Shown piece after piece: positions 33,855 to 42,499 of a stretch of 64,000 bases of DNA. The notes beneath the pieces are model-generated. The model was not told where the DNA came from. It saw only the letters and a program-made list of their open reading frames with translations, and did not search any database. The DNA is taken from positions 2,255,501 through 2,319,500 of the forward strand of contig JAPYXD010000717.1 of the NCBI GenBank assembly GCA_030998225.1, in the 5' to 3' direction. Source of the DNA: Diplolepis rosae. Lineage: Eukaryota; Arthropoda; Insecta; Hymenoptera; Diplolepididae. Each line of letters opens with the position of its first letter. Positions within the stretch are counted from its first letter, which is position 1. The position numbers and the translations under genes are program-made.

Positions 33855-34750
33855 CTTAAAAAAACCGTTAAAACCCGATACAACCCTGTTAGAATATGGG
33901 TTTCTACCCGGGTGTAAACAGAGTTGTACTGGTTTTATGCGGCCTTAAAATGGGTTCTAAATGGATCTAAATAGATACCGAAATTGTGCGACTATCGGGT
34001 TTTATACAGGTTGGAACCAGGTTGTACCAGACACTAAGAACGGTTCTAAATGGTTCAAAAAACTGTGCGCCAATCAGGTTCTATATGGCTGTCAAGCAGA
34101 TTCTAAAAAGGACTTTTAAGGGCTTTATCTGGGTTTTATGCAGGAACTGAAATTGTTCCGCGTATGTGATCTTAAACGGGTGTTAATGTATCTCCGCTAT
34201 GACTCGTTCAGACCCTGTTAAACGCCCATACTTGCGATTCAAGAGATCCTTGATAGAACAACGTTAGACCCGTTTAGACACCCAGAGCGCACTTGGGCAA
34301 ATTTGTCAATCTATGTCCCCACTATAACACGTTTAGATCCTGTTAGTCGCCCATACCTGCGATTCGAGAGATCCCTGATAAAACGACGTTAGAACCGTTT
34401 AGACACCTAGAGCGCCCTTGCCGAAATTTGTCAATCTATGTCCCCGCTATAACCTGTTTAGATCCTGTTAGACGCCTATACCTGCGATTCAAGAGATCCT
34501 TGATAAAACGACATTAGAACCGTTTTGACACCCAGAGCGCCCTTGGCCAAATTTGTCAATCTATGTCCCCGCTATAACCCGTTTAGATCCTGTTAGACGC
34601 CCACTTATGTGATGCCTGGTAGAACCACGGTAGACACGTTTAGAAATCCAGAGCCCACTTCGCCAAATTTATCAATCTTGTCCCCGCTATAACCCGTTTA
34701 GATCCTGTTAGACGCTCATTCCTGCGATTCAAGTGATGCCTGGTAGAACC
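33855..34750. mobile_element. CCCTGCTTAAAA element with 125-bp tandem repeats, truncated
   Basis: The left end CCCTGCTTAAAAAAACCG is related to the element at 17746. From about 34186 there are four to five units of 115-127 bp. Each has TATGTCCCC.CTATAAC, GTTTAGATCCTGTTAG and TTTGTCAATC blocks. The right end is missing where transposase-derived sequence begins (about 34750). Confidence 0.75.
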
Positions 34751-34751
34751 A

Positions 34752-35248
34752 GGGTCAATAAACAAAATTGTCGCATGTGGGGCTCAGAAAATCCAACTGT
34801 CATCATTTTCAAGCCGATGCACCCACGATGAGTGATTGTTTGGTGTGGATTTTGGTACGGTCGCATTATTGGGCCATTTTTCTTCGAAAATGAGCAAGAA
34901 ACTGCTGTTACGGCCAATAGCGAGCTACTTGCCACACAGCAAACGTAACGGTAGATCTTCTGCGCACCGTTTTCGAAAATCGAAAAATCAGCCGAAATTC
35001 TGATGTCAATTGGCCGCTTCGGAGCTATGATATGACCCCGTTGAACTATTTTTTGTGGGGAGCCGTTAAGGATAAGTGTTACGCTGACCATCCAGAGACG
35101 ATTGAGGCCTTGAAACATGAAATTGAAGTTGCCATTCATGGGATTGAAGCCCAAACAATCGAAAATATACTGAAAAATTGGGTACATCGAATGGGGTATT
35201 GTGATGCTAGCCATGGCAGTCATTTGATTGATGTGCTTCATTCTTAAA
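34752..35248 (+). pseudogene. Tc1/mariner-superfamily transposase, C-terminal fragment
   Basis: Encodes NKQNCRMWG, VIVWCGFWYGRIIGPFFFEN and then, after a gap and frame change, the intact end NWPLRSYDMTPLNYFLWGAVKDK to 35248 (stop TAA). The last catalytic residue sits in MTPLNYFLW, where Asn replaces the expected Asp. The segment with the HQDGA-type motif is deleted. Same family as 8048-8956. Confidence 0.8.
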
Positions 35249-35332
35249 TGGAAAGGTTTAATCATTCTAATAAAACCATACTTTTGGAAAAATATCCATA
35301 AGTTTTTTTTCTATAACTGATTTAAATTCCAG

Positions 35333-36040
35333 ATGTTAGATGGCCCATCCTATAGAAAGAAAATAGACATACGAGTTGGTAAACGGCGCTGTAAAAGTCA
35401 TGTAATTAAAAACCGAATTTTCGAAGAAGATCTCAATTTTTTGGAAATTAACTTGGGACAATCTTATTTAAATAAAAGACTTGATGGTTTTTTCAAGAAA
35501 CAGTCAATCCCGTTCGCTAATCCAAGCTCTGGTTGTGTTTCTTTTCCAATTGCGTACAGGGAACTTTAATAAAGTGATGAACTCTATCTTGCAATTAAAA
35601 AATGAACAATTAGTTTCAGATTATTTGGTGAGCATAACGAAAAGCTTTGAAAATAATATCTTGCCATTTTAGTTCGAGTTAAGGGCTTTGAATAGAGATG
35701 ATCTTATTAGAAACTACACTACTAAAGTAACGAAAAAATTGTTTGATGTTCGCGATAGTTTATTCTTGATTTATGATGGTACGTATGCACGACTTCAAAA
35801 TAGTACTAACAACGAGTACCAGAGGGAGTCCTTCTCAGGACAGAAGAAGGTTCTTCCTTATAAACCCTTCACTAAGTGTTTGACTGACAGATACATGGTT
35901 AACATGCTCGGATTATATCTTGTGGATCAAAATGATGCAGAAATTCTAAAAAATATTCATGAAAATTCAAACGGTTTGTGAAAGTTCTTAAAAGAAGGTG
36001 ATACTTTTGTTCTTACTGTGGTTTATTAAGGAAGCATGAA
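35333..36040 (+). pseudogene. PIF/Harbinger-like (ISL2EU-type) DDE transposase fragment
   Basis: The blocks FQLRTGNFNKVM (about 35545), RDDLIRNYTT, LIYDGTYARLQNS (catalytic Asp), YQRESFSGQKKVLPYKPF, CLTDRYMV (second Asp) and LKEGDTFVL (about 35990) follow the order of DDE_4 transposases of the ISL2EU/Harbinger group. One frameshift near 35560 and stops at 35670 and 35979 interrupt it. The final catalytic region is lost. Confidence 0.72.
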
Positions 36041-37120
36041 TACATTTCAGTGATAAAGAGTGATAGCGAAGAAGATTAACAGAATTCTCTTCATTTTTAG
36101 TGGGGGAGAAAAGCAATACAAGCATGCCAGAGGCAAGGGTGGTGTCTGAAAGCAGCTGCCGTGCCAGCCTTGTCGGAGCTGTACATACGCTGCACAGTTC
36201 CACCAAATAAAAAAATTTGGCAAAAATGTGTCTCAATAAAGACATTCTAAGGAAGATTTTTGCTAAATATGGTTGTGGTCACTCTAGAACATAACCTCAA
36301 GAAAAAATGTTTTAAAATTGAAAAAAAATGTTCACCCGCAATTTTAGCCAGAATTTTTTTTCTCTTGTTCTCAAATACCAATATTGATGTTTTCAACATA
36401 TATTTTTTTCATCGAAATTGGTGTAGCCATTTTCGACAAAAACCACTTCCACTTTTTTTCTCATTCCATTCCACTTCCCATGTATGTGAATCTAAGGCGG
36501 CAACTTAGATACTTTCGGGGGCAGATACTAGCCGAGCCTTACCCGGCTAGGCCCTTTTTTATGATAGATAACTTCTTCCACGATAGAAATATGTTTATAA
36601 ATGAATCTTTGTCCTCCCGTATATTTGTTTATACAAAGACAGGCCTTCGGAAATTACTTACATTAATGACAGATGGTAAATGTTATCGATTTTCAATTCT
36701 AAAAACGAATTTGGACGCGAAATTTGCCTAGCATATCAATTAAAAATCATTCCTCTGTCGTCGGTGCTTAACTGAGTGACAGGTACATTTTTGTTTTTTG
36801 TCAATCGTGAGTAACTCTTTTGATTGTTTATTGATTCAACTTTCAATTACAATATAATTTTAATTAATCTCGGCTCTTTAGCAGATTAACGTCATTACGT
36901 TACCAAGTTTGGACTTTAACTAAATATCAATAAGCCAATATTTCCACACACAATATTGAACTCCTTGGAATCTGCTGACTATTGAATTATTCAAGTGGAC
37001 TTTTATAACAAAGGTCCTTTTCAGAAACTATTGAAGCAGAGTTTTTAATTGTCAATAAAGAATATATTCAATTAGGTTATTCACTTAGACAGTGTAATAT
37101 TGCTTTAACCTTTACTCCGT
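36041..37120. other. Non-coding sequence, possibly including copia LTR
   Basis: No recognisable coding. The part at 36790-37110 is next to the copia pol end and may be its 3' LTR on the minus strand. The limits are not visible. Confidence 0.35.
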
Positions 37121-37129
37121 TTTACAATG

Positions 37130-37425
37130 AAATGCTAGTTTTTCAACGGATTCCGTAGAACTAATGCAAATCGCCGCATGCCACGTTGTGCTGGCTCGCT
37201 TTAGTGGATTGTCCTAATACATGGTCAACTAGCTCTCCTTTTTTACCAACGGATGACCATTTCACTCATTCTGTTACAATACTTTAACCGTTTAAGCACG
37301 TTGGCTGCTCAAACTCATTAATGCTAGCACACAACATTCAAAAATGCTCCTTTGGTAAAGATGTTGTGAAGATATCAGCTTTTTGTCGTTCTGAAGGAAC
37401 ATATTCTACCATTATTTCTTTAGGG
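37130..37425 (-). pseudogene. Copia-type pol C-terminal fragment
   Basis: Minus strand 37425-37330 reads PKEIMVEYVPSERQKADIFT followed by TSLPKEHF. This is the end of the RNase H region of Ty1/copia elements. A stop follows at once, and the downstream sequence is short and degraded. Confidence 0.72.
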
Positions 37426-37429
37426 TCCA

Positions 37430-37950
37430 TTAAAAAAAGAGATACGAATTTTTTACTAGGACCGATGGAAAGCTTATAAAATGTCCAATCGAATGAGCCA
37501 TATTTAAAATAATTTGCTTTTATAGATATTTAGATGTCATGTGAGAAAAACCGAAAAATATTCTGGTTTTTCCAGAATTTACTATCTCAAATTTAGTTCG
37601 TTGTATGAGCTAGGGAAATTGCAGGAAAAAATAGAAATTTTTCAAACGTAATCTCCCAAGTTCATACCTTTAATTCAAGCCAAAAAAAAAATTGTTTAAT
37701 CCTTATTCGTTTTTGAGAAAATAAATAAAATGTACCCGTATGAAATGATTGAGCTCAGGTCGGCTGTCACGGAATTCGACGGTCTCGCCAGTTCCCTCGT
37801 TTGTCGTGGCAGGACTGAAATAAGACATAAGAGAGTGGCGCTTACGCGGGGCACGGGTTTTCAGAAATTAATTTCATTTAAAAATTTGTATTTGTTTAAT
37901 TTAATTTAATTAGTTAGAATGTGTATTTACCAACTTTATCGCACTTTAGT
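37430..37950. other. No recognisable feature
   Basis: AT-rich, no long frame. A GC-richer patch at 37770-37860 could not be matched to anything I know. Confidence 0.4.
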
Positions 37951-38282
37951 TGTCTACGAATATTATTATTGCTCTTGCTCAATAATATATTCTCATTTGA
38001 AGTTATAGATCGATTAACTATTTGAGGTTTAGATATATACTTATTCATAAACTTTTGTTGTCTTCTTGTAATGATATTGCAAAATTGGGTAGATTCCGTG
38101 GGATTCCTAGAAAATGCATCCGCATTGATATTTTGTTTTTCTTCTTTGTATAATAGATAACCTCATGGTTGAATTCTGATAATTTAAATCTCTATTTCTG
38201 AACTCTAGTATTGTGTTCTGTAATTTTAAACCAGACTAAAGGTTTAAGATTAGTCAATATTTTCAACTTTTTACCGTATATA

Positions 38283-39431
38283 TCGATACCCACGTTCTAA
38301 TATGTCGTATCCCACAAAATTTGAGAAATTGACTTTTTTCGGTAAATGGATTAATAATAATGTTTTACAGCTTATATTAAAATCTTGTGAGTCAAATTGT
38401 TTATTTAATATTTTTAAATAAATATTCTAATATGTCGTATCCCACATGCTGATTTTCACGAATTCTAATATGTCGTATCCCACATCCATTGGTTAAGTCA
38501 GCGCCAGCGATGTGACAGTCAATTTTTATTTTGTAATTAGTCTTAAGTTTATTTTGAGAAATTATTTAGTAAAGTGAGTAAGAAGGTAATAACAAATAAT
38601 ATTTTTACAACTCCAATTAAATCTAGACATCCGCTGAAACCTCTGTTTGTAGATCGATTAAAAAGAACCAAAAGTAAATGGCAACAATTACAGGCATTAA
38701 AAAAAGTGTTGCTGAGAGATACACACTGCTTCTATGATAATATAAAATATATTGATGATACTGACTCTGCTTCTGACCAATCTCCATCAATAAAAAATTT
38801 CGAAGCCGAGAGTAAAAATATAGTTAAGGTAACTGAAAAGACTAAGAGTAAGAAACGAAAAGCTAATCAAGTTAATCTTGGTGTTAAAAGCAAAGTACTG
38901 CGTACTAATAATAGATTTAAAAAACCTGAAGATAATGATATTAATTATAAAAAAAAAATTGTGATAATACCAGACGAAAGAGGACAAGAAATTTTCAACA
39001 ATCTCAGCAAGAAAATGTACCTGATGAATAAAAAAAATTAAGAGTTTAAAAAATGTTTTAAGCAATATTAAAGATAGTAAAAATAAAATGTATCAATAAT
39101 GTTATATTATAATAATTATGAATTAAACAATACAAAATAAGAGAGAAAAATGTTACGTATGGGATGAAACAATATTTAATTATAAAACGATTAAATCAAG
39201 TTTCTTTCTAAAATACATTTTTATTTTTTCTTCTTGCGTAACCCACATAAATATCATAAAATTTATTTAAATAATTTTTTTTTGCCTTAATTATAATTAT
39301 TTATGCATTTTTATGAACGTATAAAACAAAAATTTGTTTACATTTATTTATTTGTGCTATCAAGACGTTTTTATCGCGTCCTGAAAAATTTTCCAAATGT
39401 GGGATACGACATGTTAGAACGTAGGTATCGA
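38283..39431 (+). mobile_element. TA-flanked element with terminal iterons, 1149 bp
   Basis: The ends are 32-bp inverted repeats starting TCGATACC and containing ACGTTCTAA, with two mismatches. TA lies at 38281-38282 and 39432-39433. Removing the element and one TA restores the uninterrupted gypsy RNase H codons on the minus strand. The motif TTCTAATATGTCGTATCCCA recurs near 38298, 38424 and 38463 on the left, and near 39398 in complement on the right. It holds one ORF (38574-39041). No DDE transposase motif is visible. Confidence 0.9.
38574..39041 (+). CDS. Lysine-rich protein of the TA-flanked element, unknown
   Basis: An open frame of about 155 codons that begins in frame after a stop near 38550 and ends TAA at 39041. 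There is no ATG near its start. The first open codons are GTG AGT AAG, and AAAGTGAGTAAG also looks like a splice donor, so the true start is uncertain. The product is very basic. It has LFVDRLKRTKSKWQQLQALK near its N-terminus, an acidic serine-rich middle (DDTDSASDQSPS), a TEKTKSKKRKANQ nuclear-localisation-like stretch and a C-terminal Lys/Asn-rich tail. No transposase or known domain is recognised. It could be a DNA-binding accessory protein, a fragment of one, or a passenger. Confidence 0.5.
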   Translation: MSKKVITNNIFTTPIKSRHPLKPLFVDRLKRTKSKWQQLQALKKVLLRDTHCFYDNIKYIDDTDSASDQSPSIKNFEAESKNIVKVTEKTKSKKRKANQVNLGVKSKVLRTNNRFKKPEDNDINYKKKIVIIPDERGQEIFNNLSKKMYLMNKKN

Positions 39432-40064
39432 TATATGATCTGAAAGTTTGAACTGTATGAACCATTGCAAGCGCTTCCTTTTCGTGGACTTCATATGATA
39501 ATTCTGGTCCTCGTCGGACTCGGGATGTATAAGCTATATGGTGATCCTTGCCAGTTTCTCATTGGAATAGAATCCCTCCAATTACATAGCCTGATGCATC
39601 TGTGGTGATGTTAAGTGGTTTCGTGAAATCAGGATACTGAAGAACCGGTGGATTGCACAGAAACTCTTTTGAAAAAGACTTTTTCTTCTTTTTCTGCCCA
39701 ACAAAATTCTACTTCTTTTTGCGGTAGTTTACTTAATGGTTTGGCTATTTGGGAGAAATTTTTAATAAATCGTTGGTAGTAACCAGACAGGCCTAAAAAT
39801 TGTCTAACATGTTTAATATTTTTAGGTCTTGGGAAGTTTTTAACTGCCTCTAGTTTCCTCGGGTAGGGACTTATTCCTTCTTTACATTTTAATATATGTC
39901 CTAAATAACTGACTTCCTTACGTAAAAATTCACATTTATACAAGTTTAATTGAAGAATTAAAGTCAAGTTCTGCTGAAATATGATATGAAATATCTTCGA
40001 ATTAAAACGAAAGGACCTTAATACACGAAAAGAAGCAACCAATCCAATCACTAGCAGACCAACA

Positions 40065-41306
40065 ATGGCAGCGCAAACAATACCTTTGAAGGATGATTTA
40101 ACCGTTGTGCCAGAATTTAACGGTGTAAACATACCCTTAAGCGTGTTTTTGGAAGGGTGCGATGAAGCTAAAGAAATGATTACGGCTGAAAACGAGGCAA
40201 ATTTAACTAAATTGATCAGATCTAAATTAACGAGTGAGGCGCGGAAGGCTACTTATGGACAGGCCTTTGTCACAATTGACGGACTCAAGGATTTTATTAA
40301 AGCAATTTACGCACCAACAAAAACCGTCCATCAATTATTAGGTGAAATGGGTAGCGAATACCAAAGAGATAACGAAACCGTAATTTCTTTCGCAAATCGC
40401 ATTCGTGATTTAGGTAGGAGCATTATTGAGACTCAGAGAGTAAACACTGGAAATATCGATGAAATTTTTAGGACATCAATAGAAAATAATTCGGTAGAAT
40501 GTTTCAAGAGGGGTTTAAAACCAAAAATCGAACAAAGATTAGAAAACGCAGCAGATATGGAACACATAGTCCAGAACGCGATTAAAACAGAAAGGTTAGT
40601 GGATGCCAGAAAGGCATTGAGACAAGAAGGCAAAGGAATATTTGAAAATAAGGAGTTTAGAAGAGGTACATACTTATCACAATTTCACAACTCGCGCGAA
40701 ATGGGTGAAAACTCGCGGATAACTAATACTCATTCACCGGTCATTTGCCACTATTGCAGTAAGCCAGGTCATTTAGCAAACAGATGTCGCCAAAGAATTA
40801 GCGAAATAAATTATGTCCAGGTTAATTATCAATTATGTAATAAGGAAGGACACTCCGCCAGTCAGTGTAGAAACTTGTCAAGGTGTCAACTCTGCGAAAA
40901 ACAGGGTCATGTGGCAAAACAATGCCATTTCCAATCAAACACATGCCAGATATGTAATAAGGCTGGTCACGTTGCAAGTCGATGTTTCCAATCTAACTCT
41001 GCGGCAAACAGGACAACCACCCAATTAGAAGCAAGGTCTCAATTGACCTGCCAAATTTGTAGTAGAGTCGGGCATACAGCTGCCACTTGTAGAATAAAAA
41101 TGGATAAAAGTTGCGCATATTGCAAAAATAATGGACATACTATAGAAGACTGCCACAAGCGACAGTATAATGAGCGGATCAGGCCGGGAAACGAGAAGGG
41201 TCTTCCGAACACGAGCGCCGGAACGGAGACCTCACAACGTCAAGTGCGCTCAACAAATTTGTTACAGACAGAGGATCCGATTTGCGAACTTTTGCCATTG
41301 GACTAG
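40065..41306 (+). CDS. Gag with six zinc knuckles
   Basis: 413 codons from ATG 40065. The N-terminal two thirds resemble insect gypsy capsid (YQRDNETVISFANRI region). The C-terminal part has six CCHC knuckles: CHYCSKPGHLANRC, CNKEGHSASQC (with a preceding Cys variation), CQLCEKQGHVAKQC, CQICNKAGHVASRC, CQICSRVGHTAATC and CAYCKNNGHTIEDC. One or two knuckles is usual, so this is an expanded nucleocapsid. It overlaps the protease frame, and A_AAT_TTG at 41255-41261 is in the right phase for a -1 ribosomal shift. Confidence 0.9.
   Translation: MAAQTIPLKDDLTVVPEFNGVNIPLSVFLEGCDEAKEMITAENEANLTKLIRSKLTSEARKATYGQAFVTIDGLKDFIKAIYAPTKTVHQLLGEMGSEYQRDNETVISFANRIRDLGRSIIETQRVNTGNIDEIFRTSIENNSVECFKRGLKPKIEQRLENAADMEHIVQNAIKTERLVDARKALRQEGKGIFENKEFRRGTYLSQFHNSREMGENSRITNTHSPVICHYCSKPGHLANRCRQRISEINYVQVNYQLCNKEGHSASQCRNLSRCQLCEKQGHVAKQCHFQSNTCQICNKAGHVASRCFQSNSAANRTTTQLEARSQLTCQICSRVGHTAATCRIKMDKSCAYCKNNGHTIEDCHKRQYNERIRPGNEKGLPNTSAGTETSQRQVRSTNLLQTEDPICELLPLD
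41255..41261 (+). promoter_or_regulatory. Candidate -1 frameshift heptamer (gag to protease)
   Basis: AAATTTG reads as X_XXY_YYZ in the gag frame. The -1 frame from this site is open and is the protease frame, and gag stops at 41304-41306. Whether a downstream stem or pseudoknot exists was not tested. Confidence 0.6.
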
Positions 41307-42499
41307 ATAAATCCAGTGAGACAATACCATTCGTATCATTCAGGTATTCCACTCCAGAACGTCGAGTAAACCTAATGATAGATTCCGGGTCACAAGGAAA
41401 TATAATCAAGGCAGAGGTACTCCCACACGATATAAAAATAAACTTTTTAGATAGAATACAAATAAAAGGAATATCCAACGAAATTTTAGTTACCGTTGGT
41501 TCTACAAAACTAAGGGTTTTTAACGAAGTTATAAAATTTCATGTAATTCAAAACGAAATTCAAATCCCCTATGATGGTATCCTAGGAGTTGAATTTCTAA
41601 ATGAACTCAACGTAGTAATGGATTTCCATTATAAAACTCTGAACTTCAACAATCAAGTTATACCTTTCAAACAGGGCAATAACTACAATAATAATCACGA
41701 GGTCGATAGAATCATTAGTATCAACCTACATAGCCACGAGCAATCATTACCATTTATCGACGTTGTAAATCCTCACCTAGAATATGTGGGACAATTTTTG
41801 TTAGATACAGGATCTGAAGGAAACTTGATCAAAATAAATTCATTACCAGCAGATTGCGAAATTACTAGCAATAATTGTATATTTTTAAAAGGGATCAATG
41901 GAGATATTATACCCACATTAGGTTATGCAGAATTTACTATTTTTGGATATACTGCTAAATTTCAAATATTTCCAGGAGATTTTCCAATACCCAGTGAAGG
42001 ACTACTAGGTGCAGAGTATTTTGAAGGATCTCATGCTGTATTGGACTTTGGAAGTAAATTTTTAAGAATCGGTGAAACGCGCTCATTATTTAGGGATCGA
42101 AAGCCGACATTTAAAAAGGATAAAACTGCATTAGAGACCTTAGACTCTGCGGAAAGTGACGTCTTTTCCAATAACGGTCAACTTGACGAATTTGAAAGCG
42201 AAGATGGAGCTAGTCTTGGAGAACGGTATTATTACCAATACTCCGACCAAACAGTCGCAGATGAACTAGGAATACCTGAACATGCAAACCCTTTTATGGA
42301 AAATTACTCAGACTTGTTTACAATTCAGAATTTTAAAGAAAAACTTACAAACTGTCAAGATTCTGACAACGAGGATGTAAAACCCTCACCTGAGTCCCGG
42401 ATAGATAAATTAAAAACGCTAATTCAAACAGACCATCTTAAGGAGGAAGAACAGGAACAAATGGATAAATTATTGATCAAACACTCAGATAGATTTTAG
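41282..42499 (+). CDS. Pol N-terminal part with two aspartic protease domains
   Basis: 405 codons in the -1 frame relative to gag. It holds two retropepsin-like units in tandem. The first has LMIDSGSQGNII (DSG at 41381) and ends GILGVEFL. The second has FLLDTGSEGNLIK (DTG at about 41803) and ends GLLGAEYF. Each contains the hydrophobic flap-to-ILG pattern of a complete monomer of about 95 residues. A linker of about 45 residues separates them. An acidic region and the start of the RT connection follow. The frame ends at TAG 42497-42499, where related elements continue into RT, so this stop is a lesion. Confidence 0.85.
   Translation: MRTFAIGLDKSSETIPFVSFRYSTPERRVNLMIDSGSQGNIIKAEVLPHDIKINFLDRIQIKGISNEILVTVGSTKLRVFNEVIKFHVIQNEIQIPYDGILGVEFLNELNVVMDFHYKTLNFNNQVIPFKQGNNYNNNHEVDRIISINLHSHEQSLPFIDVVNPHLEYVGQFLLDTGSEGNLIKINSLPADCEITSNNCIFLKGINGDIIPTLGYAEFTIFGYTAKFQIFPGDFPIPSEGLLGAEYFEGSHAVLDFGSKFLRIGETRSLFRDRKPTFKKDKTALETLDSAESDVFSNNGQLDEFESEDGASLGERYYYQYSDQTVADELGIPEHANPFMENYSDLFTIQNFKEKLTNCQDSDNEDVKPSPESRIDKLKTLIQTDHLKEEEQEQMDKLLIKHSDRF

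Larger units (their letters stand above)
37950..39980 (-). pseudogene. Gypsy-type pol fragment, split by a DNA element
   Basis: The minus strand carries the end of reverse transcriptase (YKCEFLRKEVSYLGH, then RQFLGLSGYYQRFI, about 39950-39760) and the RNase H start (ITTDASGYVIGGI, YEVHEKEALAMVH). After the insert at 38283-39431 it continues with KKLKILTNLKPLVWFK, NTRVQ and EVIYY (about 38275-38100). It is a relative of, but not identical to, the + strand element beginning near 40000. Frameshifts near 39640 and several stops are present. Confidence 0.85.

Noticed and set aside
34729..35265. 178-codon minus-strand frame
   Set aside because: Shadow of the + strand transposase fragment at 34752-35248.
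36260..36731. Short + strand frames as a gene
   Set aside because: Low-complexity Phe/Ile-rich translation of AT-rich DNA, with no motif, start context or splice logic.
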